Shown: positions 8,005 to 17,640, counted from the stretch's first letter. The stretch: DNA of 64,000 nt from an uncultured Alphaproteobacteria bacterium (GCA_910577095.1 CAJTLY010000002.1:66619-130618), one strand, 5' to 3'. Numbers and translations: made by a program. The notes: generated from the letters alone by a model not told the origin.

Positions 8005-9741
8005 ATGAAACTGTGGGCAAAAAAAGACAAAAACAAATTTTATCTGCCGGGTGAAGAAATCAAAGTCAACCGGGGTTTTGCCTTTTCCAACTACAATATT
8101 GAACAAGACCCGCTGTCAAGTTGCAAAACCCGGATGCTGCTGGCGATTTCGTCGTTTATTCTGATTTATGTCATCATTGCCCTGCGCACCCTCAGCATCT
8201 GCATCAGCGGCATTGCGCCGCGGGACGAACGGGGCGAGAGCGAATTGCCGCAATTAAAAATCGAAAATCCGATTGCACGGGCCGACATTACCGACCGCAA
8301 CGGCACCATCATTGCCACGTCGCTGCCGACGGCAAACCTGTTTGCCCATCCGCGGAAAATCAAAGACAAGGAAAAAGTCGCCGCCAAACTCAGCGAATTT
8401 ATTCCGGACATGCTGTACGAGGATATTCTGGCTCAGTTGGAAAAGAAAGGCAATTTTGTTTACGTCAAACGCAATTTGTCCCTGGCCCAGCGTTATCAGA
8501 TTTATGCTCTCGGAATCCAGGGGCTCGGTTTTGAAGACGTTGAAAAACGCGTCTATCCGCACAAAAATCTGTTTTCGCACATTTTGGGCAAAACCAATAT
8601 CGACAACATCGGCATTTCGGGCATTGAAAAACAACTTGACGAACGGCTGACCAGTTCCGACGTTCCGCTGCAACTGACGATTGACTCCGGCGTTCAGGAC
8701 ACCATCCGCCAAAAACTTGCCGCCGCCATTAAAAAATTCAATGCCATCGGCGCTTCGGCCATTTTGATGAACGTTAACACCGGCGAGATTATTGCCATGT
8801 TGTCATTGCCCGACTTTGATCCCAACCTCAACATGCAGCCGGACGAACGCGCTCAGTTCAATTTCCCCACCAAAGGCCTTTATGAACCCGGCTCGGTGTT
8901 TAAGATCTTTAATGCCGCGTTGGGGCTGGAAAGCGGAAAAGTCAAACTCTCCGACCGTTTTGACGCCACCAAGCCGCTCAAGCTCAAATACAACATCATC
9001 AAAGATTATCGCGGCGAAAACCGTTGGCTTGACCTGCAGGAAATCCTGATCTACTCCTCCAACATCGGTTCGGCGCAAATTGCCCTTAAAGTCGGCAAAC
9101 AGGAACAAAAAAGCTTTTTGCGCAACATGGGACTGTTTGACCCGATCGGTTCTTTCGAAGTGACCGAAAAAGCAACCCCCAGCGTCCCCAACCGTTGGGG
9201 CGAAGCAACCACCGCCACGGTGGCTTACGGATACGGCGTTTCGGTGACGCCGCTGCATATTATTTCGGCTTTTGCGGCAGTGGTCAACGGCGGCATTTAT
9301 CATACGCCCACCCTGTTAAAAACCGATCATACCGACGAAGGCCGGCGGGTTCTTTCCGCCAAAACCTCGGCGGCAATGCGCAAATTGCTGCGCGGGGTGG
9401 TTACCAAAGGCTCGGGAAAACGCGCCAACGTTCCCGGTTACGAGGTTGCCGGCAAAACCGGAACCGCCAACAAACTCGTCAACGGCCATTATGTCGACAA
9501 GAAAGTGATGACGTCGTTTGTCGCCACTTTTCCGGTTTCGCATCCGAAATACGCTTTGTTTGTGATGATGGACGAACCCAAGGCTTCTAAAGAGACTTTC
9601 GGTTTTGCGACCTCGGGCTGGAACACGGTGCCGACCGCCGGCGAAATAATTTCGGCGATTGCCCCGCAACTCAACGTCAAAGCCAACTATGACCTTGACG
9701 AAAAACGGGCGCAACTGATCGAAGCCTCCTATACTCACTGA
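8005..9741 (+). CDS. ftsI: Septal peptidoglycan transpeptidase FtsI (PBP3)
   Basis: Penicillin-binding protein that cross-links septal peptidoglycan. 578 residues: cytoplasmic N-terminus, one membrane segment (~44-66), dimerisation domain (ARADITDRNGTIIATSLPT), then the transpeptidase with SxxK at Ser297 (GSVFK), SxN at Ser351-Asn353 (SSN) and KTGT from Lys484. All active-site motifs are present. It closes the short dcw cluster: murE, murF, mraY and the rest do not follow, and a convergent gene lies next. The role in division with FtsL is established for the family. Confidence 0.97.
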   Translation: MKLWAKKDKNKFYLPGEEIKVNRGFAFSNYNIEQDPLSSCKTRMLLAISSFILIYVIIALRTLSICISGIAPRDERGESELPQLKIENPIARADITDRNGTIIATSLPTANLFAHPRKIKDKEKVAAKLSEFIPDMLYEDILAQLEKKGNFVYVKRNLSLAQRYQIYALGIQGLGFEDVEKRVYPHKNLFSHILGKTNIDNIGISGIEKQLDERLTSSDVPLQLTIDSGVQDTIRQKLAAAIKKFNAIGASAILMNVNTGEIIAMLSLPDFDPNLNMQPDERAQFNFPTKGLYEPGSVFKIFNAALGLESGKVKLSDRFDATKPLKLKYNIIKDYRGENRWLDLQEILIYSSNIGSAQIALKVGKQEQKSFLRNMGLFDPIGSFEVTEKATPSVPNRWGEATTATVAYGYGVSVTPLHIISAFAAVVNGGIYHTPTLLKTDHTDEGRRVLSAKTSAAMRKLLRGVVTKGSGKRANVPGYEVAGKTGTANKLVNGHYVDKKVMTSFVATFPVSHPKYALFVMMDEPKASKETFGFATSGWNTVPTAGEIISAIAPQLNVKANYDLDEKRAQLIEASYTH

Positions 9742-9775
9742 TACGGCAGCGGTTTAAAAGGGACAGATTTTGTTC

Positions 9776-10486
9776 TTATTTCGGGATCGGTGTTTTGTTT
9801 TGGCAAATACTGCTCTCAAATTCGTAATTTTGCCGGTTATCAAGCTTTTTCTGCTCGTGCAGCAACGTCGCCTTAAACTTATCGACCAACGGTTCAATCA
9901 GAGCAATATACTTCCGGTTCATTTGCGCGGTTGCGGCATCGGTCTGAGACAACGAAGCGACGTTAGAGGGGCCGACCGCATCCAGACGGGCATTTATTTC
10001 GGCACGGACACGCGGCAAAAAATATTCAAGCGCCGCAACAGCGACCTGCTGATGCTGATGCTCGTGACGCAAAACCAACTGATAGGAACAGCTTTCACGG
10101 TTCAACGCGCGGTCAATATATATGGTCGGATCCTGATATCCGACAAACACATCCAGACTCATCGGCAAAATACAAATGCTGTCGTCGGCCGCCACCCGCG
10201 TCACCGTATTTAACGTGACCGACCAGTCGATTCCGATCAGCGAAAGGCCGGAGGCAAACATTCCGGATTCAATCAGTCCGTATTGTTGTCCGAGACGGGT
10301 CAGCGCCTGACGGTCATAACCGAGGTTATATCTCAATTTGCCGTAAGACGTGGTTAAGTTAAGCCGGGTCTTATACCGAAACTCGGCACAGGGATCTGCC
10401 GCTGTCGGAGCCGCGCTTTCCGCCGCCCAAACCGGGGAGAGAGATACACAAATGCAAAATATTGATGTCAAATATAAATTTTTCAT
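9776..10486 (-). CDS. Secreted protein with HExxH motif, possible metalloprotease
   Basis: 236 residues. The N-terminus (MKNLYLTSIFCICVSLSPVWA) is a signal peptide, so the protein is periplasmic or secreted. The central segment LVLRHEHQHQQVAV contains HExxH at 141-145 (H-E-H-Q-H), the zinc-binding motif of gluzincin/metzincin-type proteases; it recalls DUF922-like proteins, but I cannot confirm the family. Three cysteines after the signal peptide (~33, 105, 133) could form disulfides. It converges on ftsI and diverges from the gene at 10525. Function unknown. Confidence 0.75.
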   Translation of the reverse strand: MKNLYLTSIFCICVSLSPVWAAESAAPTAADPCAEFRYKTRLNLTTSYGKLRYNLGYDRQALTRLGQQYGLIESGMFASGLSLIGIDWSVTLNTVTRVAADDSICILPMSLDVFVGYQDPTIYIDRALNRESCSYQLVLRHEHQHQQVAVAALEYFLPRVRAEINARLDAVGPSNVASLSQTDAATAQMNRKYIALIEPLVDKFKATLLHEQKKLDNRQNYEFESSICQNKTPIPK

Positions 10487-10524
10487 GTATGTTAGAGTAA
10501 AGTAAGATTAGTTAAGATTAGGTT

Positions 10525-11091
10525 ATGACAATGAAAAATTTTACACTCTGCCTTGTTTTTGCCCTGATGGCCGCCGCCGCGGCAAGAGCGGAATATGTCC
10601 GCAAGACGGTACGGCCCGGATTTTTTATTCCGTCAAAAGAGCTTAACCGCCGCGAAAAACTGCCGCCGTTTCCGGTTCGTCCCCAAATTGTCGAAACCGA
10701 GGAGGAAGAAGACATCAATTACGTTATCTCGGCGCCGGCTGCCCCTGCTCCCGAGCCCGAATATCAGGTTGTCGATGAACAGACGCCGGCGGAAAAAGTA
10801 CACGTCAATTTGCTGCAGGTACGGCCGATGGATGACGAGAACATCAACAAAGAAAAAATGCTTCCGCATCACAGCAACGAAAAATTTGACGATACGCTCG
10901 GACAAACCGCTGCCTATCAAAAGATCCGCCAAGATTATGCCCGGGATCTGAAAGCAATTGCCGAAACCGGAAAAGCACCGGAAAACGCCGCCGTTACCGC
11001 CGCTTTACAAAAAATGAGCACCAACGACAGCATTTGGGCGGATGACAGTTTCGGCATTGAAACTGAAGAAGAAACCGTGCCTCAGAAATGA
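10525..11091 (+). CDS. Secreted or periplasmic protein of unknown function
   Basis: 188 residues with a signal peptide (MKNFTLCLVFALMAAAAARA) and no recognised domain. The mature part is acidic and proline-rich in the middle (APAAPAPEPEYQVV), suggesting an extended, flexible chain, followed by a mixed-charge C-terminus. Two starts are possible, MTMKN at 10525 or MKN at 10531. It is divergent from the HExxH gene with only 38 bases between the starts, and it ends before a strong shared terminator. No function can be assigned. Confidence 0.75.
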   Translation: MTMKNFTLCLVFALMAAAAARAEYVRKTVRPGFFIPSKELNRREKLPPFPVRPQIVETEEEEDINYVISAPAAPAPEPEYQVVDEQTPAEKVHVNLLQVRPMDDENINKEKMLPHHSNEKFDDTLGQTAAYQKIRQDYARDLKAIAETGKAPENAAVTAALQKMSTNDSIWADDSFGIETEEETVPQK

Positions 11092-11103
11092 TATCTTTCT
11101 CAA

Positions 11104-11138
11104 TCAAAAACACCCCCGAAAATCGGGGGTGTTTTTTT
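11104..11138. terminator. Bidirectional intrinsic terminator
   Basis: CACCCCCGA pairs with TCGGGGGTG around a 3-base loop, flanked by A and T runs on either side. It can end the plus-strand gene stopping at 11091 and the minus-strand autotransporter stopping at 11153. Confidence 0.9.
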
Positions 11139-11152
11139 GTTTTTGAATCGAA

Positions 11153-14100
11153 CTACCAGCTGTAACCGAGTCCCAAACCGCCGGCAGTCGCTTTGTAGGC
11201 GCTGCCGAAGGTATAGTTAACCCAGCCGTATGCCGACAAAGCGTCCGTAAAGCCGTAGCGTCCGCCGAGTTCAATCCGGCCCAGCGTCTGATCGTCATAA
11301 GTGTTCAACTTCTTCAAGCCCGTGATTCTCACGCTGTCGCCGTTCGTTATCGTTTGGATAACGCTCGGTTTAACATAGACTTTCGCATCGTCGCTTTGTT
11401 TTTCAAGTTTAACCCCGAGTTCGGCTTCAAGATGTTTGATGTCTTTCCAGTCGTATGTTTTACCCAGATTATCCGTGGCGTCATCAAAGTTAATCTGCGT
11501 ATAATACAAACCGAGGCTCGGATTTAAGGTCAAATCATCGGACAGAGCGAATGTGTGACCGGCTTCAACAGAGGCTCCGAATTCAATTCCGTCGGTATCA
11601 AACTTCGCCAGGCCGTCGTCGGTTTTTGCATCGGCTTCCTGAATGCCGCCGTAAACGGCTGCAAACAACCAGTTCATGTTTTTGTCGTAGCGGTAGTATA
11701 AACCGGCGAGATAACTGTCGATGTCGATCTCGGAACCGATGTTTGAACGAACTTTGCCGCCTTTGCCGTTCAGGTCGTAATCGCCTTTGCGGTAAGAGGC
11801 AAAAACGCCCAAGGTGTTGTTGACGTCGTTCTGAACGTCAAATCCGGCTTCCAAACCCCAAATATCGGCATCCATGTCAACCGGTTTGTCGATCGTGGCC
11901 GTTTCGCCCTGAGCCAAAGCCCAGACATTGCGCAATTTCTTGCCGTTCCACTCTGTCGAATAAATGCCGCAATTCGGACAATATTCGCGGCCGGCGGCAA
12001 CCTTGTTGCCAACATTGCGAACAACGCTGCGGGTCTGTTCGAGTGCCGCTTCGTGCAAGCCTTCGCCGGCAATAACTTCCGGCGCTACCGAACGAATTAC
12101 CGGTTTGGACGGTTCAGAAGGATTATCCGGTTTATAATCCGGATTTAAAATATCCGTCAGGTTCAGATACCAGGTCGAACCGGCATCCTCGCCTTTCGCA
12201 TTAACCGCCCCATCCCACATGTAAGGACTGCCTATAACGCGCGCAACGCTGAAAGACGAAGAAGTTTCTTCATCATCTTCCGGCGCAAACAGGAACGGTA
12301 CAATGGCGTCATCCTTATTGGGCAAAACATTGGGATTGAGCGAGTTTACCAGAACGCGATAATTGCCGTTGACATCCTCCGATACATGAATGGTACCGGT
12401 ATTTACTTTATTGGCGGCCTTGTCAACCTCAACGTCAACCGTAATGATCGGCGAAACATTTGCAGACTGAGAACGAACAACAACACTTCCGCCCTCGGCA
12501 TTCATGTGAACGGCACGAATATCGCCGTCAATTCCCAAATGGGTGATTGAGTTGGAAGCCAGAGTGAGGGTATTTACGTGATCAACCGTCTTATTGATTT
12601 TAACCACCCCGGTACCGTCACCGGAAATATTCAAATTATAATTTCTGCCGTCAACCGCGTCATCAAAGGTAATAACGCCTTTGTTCTGTACATTCAGGGA
12701 CAAATTGATTACAGAATCTTCTGTTCCGCTCATATAAACGGCATTTGATTTTCCGTTAACTTTGTTGCCGGAAAAGCGTGAATTTCCGTCATTTGCGGTG
12801 ATCAGCAAATCGGCACGCGAATAAATGGCGCCGCCGTTGGAATTGTCATCCCCTTTCACATAGTTGTCAACAAATGTGGAATTGACAATGTTTTTGATAT
12901 TGCTTTCATTGTAAATAGCACCCCCCTGAGCCGAGGAAGAAGAATCAGAGGACAGGGCATAATTGCCGATAAAATTGCCGCTGATATTTTCGATAACAGC
13001 CACACCGTCTTGGTATATATTGTTGGAGATTGCACCGCCGTAACTGTTGCCCCCACCTGAGCTGACAGCCGAATTATTGATAAAATCGCCGATGAGGTTT
13101 CCGATGGTCGAATTGTCGGAGTTTGCAACAGCACCGCCATAACGATAACCCTCGCCCGAACCGCTTACCGAATTATTAACAAAATTGCCGTTAATGCTGT
13201 CTATCGTCGCATAATTATCGTTATAAACAGCACCGCCGATCGCCGATGATCCCCGAGCCGAATTGTTCATAAAATCACCATTGACATGGCCGATCGCCGA
13301 ATGTGAAAAGTTTGCGACGGCCCCGCCGTAAGCATGGGAAGACGTCGCTTGGACATGGTTTTTGACAAAGTCTCCCGTCACATTGCCTACGGTCGAATGA
13401 TTGTCATTAAAAACCGCGCCGCCTACGGCGGAAACTCCTTGCGCGTGATTTTCTATAAAATCGCCGGTGATACGGCCTATGGTCGAAGAAGAGTTGGAAA
13501 CAGCGCTGCCATATGCATCCGAAGACGCCGATTGAGCGTAATTCTTAATAAAGTTGCCGTTGATATCTCCCATCGACGAATTATAGTTGTTATAAATCGC
13601 CGCACCGTAAGCCGTGGAAGATGTCGACCGAACATAGTTGCCAATAAAGTCGCCGGTAAGATTTCCGATTGTCGAAGATATATCGTTATAAACGGCACCG
13701 CCCAAAGACTGCTCTCCGTCAGCATAGTTGTTGACAAAGTCGCCGGTGAAATTTCCCATCGTCGAATTAAAAGAGTTATAAACAGCGCCGCCCAATGCTT
13801 TGGAACCCAAGACGTAATTGCCAATAAAATCGCCGCTGACATTGCCTATCGCCGAATAATTATCGTTAAAAACAACGCCGCCTTTAGCTTCTGAAGACGC
13901 AGACTGAGCGTAGTTGCCGATAAAGTCTCCGGTAAGATTTCCGATTGTCGCATAATAGGAGTTGGAAACAGCGCCGCCATAAGCCGCCGCAGATGCCGAC
14001 TGAACATAATTACCCGCAAAGTTGCCGCTGACATTGCCTATCGTCGAACTGCTGTTGTTAAAAACAGCGCCGCCGCTGGCTTCCAAAGACGTTGACCGGG

Positions 14101-15307
14101 CATGGTTATAAACAAAATCGCCGTTAACATCACCTATTTTTGCATAGTTTAGAACAGCGCCGCCCAAGGCTCGGGAACCTTCGATGTGATTGTTAACAAA
14201 GTTGCCGTTTATGTTTCCCGCGGAAGCGCCAAAATAATTATAAATGGCGCCGCCGAATGCAAAGGCAGAATCCCCCTCAAGCCGAATATAATTATTCACA
14301 AAGTCGCCGGTAATATTACCTATTGTTTTTTGGTTATTGACGGCACCGCCGGAACCATGAATTTGAGCCTTTGACGACAAGCCCTCTCCGTTGATATAAT
14401 TGCCAACAAAATCCGCAACAACGTTACCGACGGTTCCCTGGTTGGAAACGGCACCGCCGTAAAGATGTATAGATTTATCAGCGCCCGTATTATTCACGAA
14501 TGTCGTATCTTCATGATTACCGCTGTATAAAACATCATTAATGTCGCCGTATTCAGCGCCGTAACCATTATAAAATGCCGCACCGCCGCCGGAATACCAA
14601 TATTCCCATGACGGATCGGTCACGGAATATTCTTGATTTTTGTTTTCAAAAGTTTCTTTGTAGGCATTCTTACCGTATTTTACCGCTATATCGGCTTCAT
14701 TTGAAGAAGATACTTCAACCAGTTTTCGTTTGCCGTCTTCTTCGGACCATTTAAAATAGGCAGATTTGTCACCGCTGCCGTAATTGTCGGCAACGTTTAC
14801 TTTGTAATAAGTTTCCGTCAGCGTATCATCGTCGTTTCGGGTATATTTGGTAATAACCGGAGATTTGACGGAAGCCGCTTCTTCTGCCGAAATTTCCGCA
14901 AGCGCATACCCGCTTTTCGGCAGGGCTTCGGCATTGTAGCCGTAATAAAAGGTTTCGCCGTCGCTTTCAAGACGGTAAAGCGCCCCTTCGGCGCTGTCAA
15001 GCTTGACCAACGCAGCCGAACCAATGTTCGACAGCGTCTGCAACAAAGCATGATCGGCGGCGTCTTTCGGCGCCAGATAATAGGTTTTTCCTTCAATATT
15101 TACCGAAACGTCGTTTTCTCCCGATTTGTCGATATTCAAATCGTGAAGCGACGAGACGTCAACGTTTGCGGAATTGTTAAGAAAAGCAACGGTTTCTGTG
15201 TTCAGGCGGTCCAAAGTAAGAGCTCGCGGGATTTCGACAGCCATGGTCGGAGAGCTCAAAACAGTACCTGCCAACAATAAGCCGAAGGCTTTGGTGTTAT
15301 TAATCAT
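11153..15307 (-). CDS. Autotransporter with repeat-rich passenger
   Basis: Type Va-like secreted surface protein, 1384 residues. A signal peptide (~1-23, ending TMAVEIP) is followed by an N-terminal region, then about 16-18 imperfect repeats of 32-36 residues (~265-860) with the pattern GGAVYN...TIGN-x-x-GDF-x-x-N, likely forming a beta-helix similar to polymorphic outer-membrane-protein passengers. A linker contains CPNCG. The C-terminal ~265 residues form an autotransporter barrel (WALAQGE, GLEAGFDVQ, GRYGFTDALSAYGW) ending in YSW, the usual aromatic terminal signature. A paralogous barrel end is seen at 63833-64000. Probable surface adhesin or host-contact protein; the role is inference. 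Confidence 0.92.
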   Translation of the reverse strand: MINNTKAFGLLLAGTVLSSPTMAVEIPRALTLDRLNTETVAFLNNSANVDVSSLHDLNIDKSGENDVSVNIEGKTYYLAPKDAADHALLQTLSNIGSAALVKLDSAEGALYRLESDGETFYYGYNAEALPKSGYALAEISAEEAASVKSPVITKYTRNDDDTLTETYYKVNVADNYGSGDKSAYFKWSEEDGKRKLVEVSSSNEADIAVKYGKNAYKETFENKNQEYSVTDPSWEYWYSGGGAAFYNGYGAEYGDINDVLYSGNHEDTTFVNNTGADKSIHLYGGAVSNQGTVGNVVADFVGNYINGEGLSSKAQIHGSGGAVNNQKTIGNITGDFVNNYIRLEGDSAFAFGGAIYNYFGASAGNINGNFVNNHIEGSRALGGAVLNYAKIGDVNGDFVYNHARSTSLEASGGAVFNNSSSTIGNVSGNFAGNYVQSASAAAYGGAVSNSYYATIGNLTGDFIGNYAQSASSEAKGGVVFNDNYSAIGNVSGDFIGNYVLGSKALGGAVYNSFNSTMGNFTGDFVNNYADGEQSLGGAVYNDISSTIGNLTGDFIGNYVRSTSSTAYGAAIYNNYNSSMGDINGNFIKNYAQSASSDAYGSAVSNSSSTIGRITGDFIENHAQGVSAVGGAVFNDNHSTVGNVTGDFVKNHVQATSSHAYGGAVANFSHSAIGHVNGDFMNNSARGSSAIGGAVYNDNYATIDSINGNFVNNSVSGSGEGYRYGGAVANSDNSTIGNLIGDFINNSAVSSGGGNSYGGAISNNIYQDGVAVIENISGNFIGNYALSSDSSSSAQGGAIYNESNIKNIVNSTFVDNYVKGDDNSNGGAIYSRADLLITANDGNSRFSGNKVNGKSNAVYMSGTEDSVINLSLNVQNKGVITFDDAVDGRNYNLNISGDGTGVVKINKTVDHVNTLTLASNSITHLGIDGDIRAVHMNAEGGSVVVRSQSANVSPIITVDVEVDKAANKVNTGTIHVSEDVNGNYRVLVNSLNPNVLPNKDDAIVPFLFAPEDDEETSSSFSVARVIGSPYMWDGAVNAKGEDAGSTWYLNLTDILNPDYKPDNPSEPSKPVIRSVAPEVIAGEGLHEAALEQTRSVVRNVGNKVAAGREYCPNCGIYSTEWNGKKLRNVWALAQGETATIDKPVDMDADIWGLEAGFDVQNDVNNTLGVFASYRKGDYDLNGKGGKVRSNIGSEIDIDSYLAGLYYRYDKNMNWLFAAVYGGIQEADAKTDDGLAKFDTDGIEFGASVEAGHTFALSDDLTLNPSLGLYYTQINFDDATDNLGKTYDWKDIKHLEAELGVKLEKQSDDAKVYVKPSVIQTITNGDSVRITGLKKLNTYDDQTLGRIELGGRYGFTDALSAYGWVNYTFGSAYKATAGGLGLGYSW
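12790..14515 (-). repeat. In-gene tandem repeats of the autotransporter passenger
   Basis: About 16-18 imperfect units of roughly 96-108 bases, each encoding the GGAVYN / IGN / GDFxxN pattern. On the plus strand the repeated words are 'gcaccgcc', 'ttgccgat' and 'aaatcgcc'. Units diverge enough to be stable, but the tract could change length by recombination. Confidence 0.85.
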
Positions 15308-15337
15308 ATATAACTGTCTCCTGTATTAAAATTTAAC

Positions 15338-15462
15338 GATCGTTTTTTTGATACGCCTTAAGTTTAGTTTATGATTATTTAAAAAGCAAACATAAATCAT
15401 TATAAAATAACAATTTTATTTAAAATCTGATATCGGCATTCGGCCATATCAAAAAAACGATC
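15338..15462. repeat. 15-bp perfect inverted repeat upstream of the autotransporter
   Basis: GATCGTTTTTTTGAT at 15338-15352 is the exact reverse complement of 15448-15462; extending to about 23 bases adds only a few mismatches. The arms are 95 bases apart, in the AT-rich promoter or leader region of the autotransporter. They could be paired regulator sites, the ends of a tiny element, or a long-range hairpin in the 5' UTR. Confidence 0.6.
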
Positions 15463-15556
15463 CTTTTTTTGCAGCAGTTTTATATTTTTTTCTGTTTTGC
15501 CGGTAGTTTTTTGCGAAATTTAAGGAATCGTCATATCGAATCATTTAAAATGACAC

Positions 15557-15586
15557 AAAAAACCCCGGAAAGTTCCGGGGTTTTAT
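15557..15586 (-). terminator. Terminator of mreB
   Basis: CCCCGGAA pairs with TTCCGGGG, with flanking A/T runs that also pair; on the minus strand it ends in TTTTTT. It lies 16 bases after the mreB stop codon. Confidence 0.9.
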
Positions 15587-15601
15587 TTTTTTTCAAACAG
15601 T

Positions 15602-16642
15602 TTAATACATCGTCGACAGGACGTTCTTAAACTTCGGCAAATTGTCCAGTGCACTGCCGGTTCCCTTGACGACGCAGGCCAACGGATTTTCGGCAATCGA
15701 AACCGGCAGACCGGTGGCATTGCGCAAAACCTGATCGAGGTTGGACAGCAAACCGCCGCCCCCGGTCAGAACAATCCCCTTGTCAACAATATCGGCAGCC
15801 AATTCCGGCGCCGTATTTTCCAACGCTACCTTAACCGCCTCAACGATTTGGGCCACCGGATCGGCAAGTCCCTCGGCAATCTGACGTTCGGTAATCGTAA
15901 TTTCCTTCGGCACGCCGTTCATCAGATCGCGGCCGCGGATTTCGATGCTGCGTCCTTCTCCTTCTTCGGGCGAACAAGCCGAACCGATTTCCTTTTTGAT
16001 TCTTTCGGCCGAACTTTCACCGACCAGCAGATTATGGTTGCGGCGAATGTAAGAAATAATCGCATCATCCATTTTGTCGCCGCCGACTCTGACCGAGCGG
16101 GCATAAACAATGCCGCCGAGCGAAATAACCGCCACCTCGGTGGTGCCGCCGCCGATATCAACCACCATGCTTCCGGTCGGCTCCGTCACCGGCAGCCCGG
16201 CACCGATTGCCGCGGCCATCGGTTCTTCGATCAGGCGAACTTTGATGGCGCCGGCCGCCTCGGCAGACTCCTGAATCGCACGCCGTTCAACGGCCGTAGA
16301 CCCCGAAGGCACGCAGATAATCACCATCGGCGAAGCAAACGAACGGCGATTATGAACTTTGCGGATAAAATATTTGATCATTTCTTCGGCAATTTCAAAA
16401 TCGGCAATCACACCGTCGCGCAGCGGACGGATGGCCTGAATGTTGCCGGGGGTGCGCCCCAGCATTTGTTTGGCTTCGTTTCCGACGGCCAAAACCTGTT
16501 TTTTGCCGCGTATTTCCTCAATGGCGACAACCGAGGGTTCGTTCAGCACGATCCCTTTGCCTTTGACATACACCAAAGTGTTGGCTGTTCCCAAATCGAT
16601 CGCCATGTCAGACGAAAATAAGCCCATAATCTTTTGCCACAT
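15602..16642 (-). CDS. mreB: Rod shape-determining actin homologue MreB
   Basis: Bacterial actin that guides lateral cell wall synthesis. 346 residues, full length. Motifs: MAIDLGTANTLVYVKGKGIV (phosphate 1), VCVPSG, RRAIQESAEAAG, MVVDIGGGTTEVAVISLGG (phosphate 2), VLTGGGGLLSNL (adenosine). GGAGAG precedes the ATG. It is followed immediately by a terminator, so mreC, mreD and the elongasome PBP are not co-transcribed here, unlike in most proteobacteria. Presence implies a rod-like cell. Confidence 0.97.
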   Translation of the reverse strand: MWQKIMGLFSSDMAIDLGTANTLVYVKGKGIVLNEPSVVAIEEIRGKKQVLAVGNEAKQMLGRTPGNIQAIRPLRDGVIADFEIAEEMIKYFIRKVHNRRSFASPMVIICVPSGSTAVERRAIQESAEAAGAIKVRLIEEPMAAAIGAGLPVTEPTGSMVVDIGGGTTEVAVISLGGIVYARSVRVGGDKMDDAIISYIRRNHNLLVGESSAERIKKEIGSACSPEEGEGRSIEIRGRDLMNGVPKEITITERQIAEGLADPVAQIVEAVKVALENTAPELAADIVDKGIVLTGGGGLLSNLDQVLRNATGLPVSIAENPLACVVKGTGSALDNLPKFKNVLSTMY

Positions 16643-16698
16643 TGTATTTTCTCTCCGGAGTTTTCTTCGTAATTATCTTGTTTTTTATATCATTACGC

Positions 16699-17640
16699 TT
16701 ATTTGTGCAACATTTTATATTGCTTTTTAACATCATTTATAAAATCGGCCTCTCCGCCGTAACAACCGTTAAGGGTAATATCGGCTTCCAGCTTGTTGCG
16801 AAACCAGGTGAGCTGGCGCTTGGCATATTGACGGGTATGAAGCTTGGCGTTCTCCGTCGCCTCCTGCCGCGAGACTTCACCGCGCAAAAACGCCGCCAGA
16901 TCGGGAACCCCCTGCGCTTTCATCACCGGAAGATCGGGCGAAACGTTTTTTTCCAGCAAATGACGCACCTCTTCCAAAGCGCCGTTTGCCATCATGATGT
17001 CAAAACGCAGATTGCAACGCAAATCGAGATCGGTTTTTAACGGCATCAACTTGATAACGAAAAAGCGGATATCGGGAAATTTTTTGATCATCGGACGGGT
17101 AAACCAGTCGGCAATAGAGATTCCGGTGCCGCGAAAAATTTCATAAGCGCGGCGAACCCGGGTGGTGTCCGTCGGTTTGACCATCGCCGCACCGGCCGGA
17201 TCAACCGCAGCCAAAAGCTTGTACAGTTCCGCCACTCCGTTTTGTTCCGAAATACGCAACGCTTCGGCGCGAATCTCCTGATTTGTTTCTGGAATCGGCG
17301 TTGTCCCGTTAATCAGATTATCGAGATAAAGGCCGCCGCCGCCGACAATGATTGGGGTTTTTGCCTGCTGTCGGGCCTTGCGAATCTCAGCTGCCGCATC
17401 CTCCAGCCATGTGACCACATTGCCGTTAACCTCGTCATCAAGATACTCATACAGCCGGTGCGGCACTTTTTGTTTGTCCTCGGCGGAAGGCGACGCCGCA
17501 ATCACCGGTATCGACTTATAAACCTGACTGGCGTCGGCATTGATCACCACGCCGTTTAACTCCAGTGCCAGATCAATCGCCAGCTGCGATTTTCCGGAAG
17601 CGGTCGGGCCGCCGATCACGATCGGGATATTTTGCGACAC
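16699..17640 (-). CDS. miaA: tRNA dimethylallyltransferase MiaA
   Basis: Transfers dimethylallyl to A37 of tRNAs reading UNN codons. 313 residues from a GTG start. Walker A-like GGPTASGKSQLA near the N-terminus, then NADASQVYKSIPV, PHRLYEYLD, IIVGGGGLYLDNL, DTTRVRRAYEI and the C-terminal RQYAKRQLTWFR motif. I chose the GTG at 17640 because GGAGGAGG lies four bases upstream; an earlier GTG at 17667 lacks such a site. It overlaps the 3' end of ddl, so the two are translationally coupled. Confidence 0.95.
   Translation of the reverse strand: MSQNIPIVIGGPTASGKSQLAIDLALELNGVVINADASQVYKSIPVIAASPSAEDKQKVPHRLYEYLDDEVNGNVVTWLEDAAAEIRKARQQAKTPIIVGGGGLYLDNLINGTTPIPETNQEIRAEALRISEQNGVAELYKLLAAVDPAGAAMVKPTDTTRVRRAYEIFRGTGISIADWFTRPMIKKFPDIRFFVIKLMPLKTDLDLRCNLRFDIMMANGALEEVRHLLEKNVSPDLPVMKAQGVPDLAAFLRGEVSRQEATENAKLHTRQYAKRQLTWFRNKLEADITLNGCYGGEADFINDVKKQYKMLHK

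Noticed and set aside
12790..14515. CRISPR-like array in the repeated region
   Set aside because: The repeats are coding, imperfect, in one long open frame, and lack unique spacers of fixed size.
15338..15462. MITE or insertion sequence remnant
   Set aside because: Only one copy is visible, no target-site duplication flanks the arms, and the enclosed 95 bases have no transposon features. Kept only as an inverted repeat.
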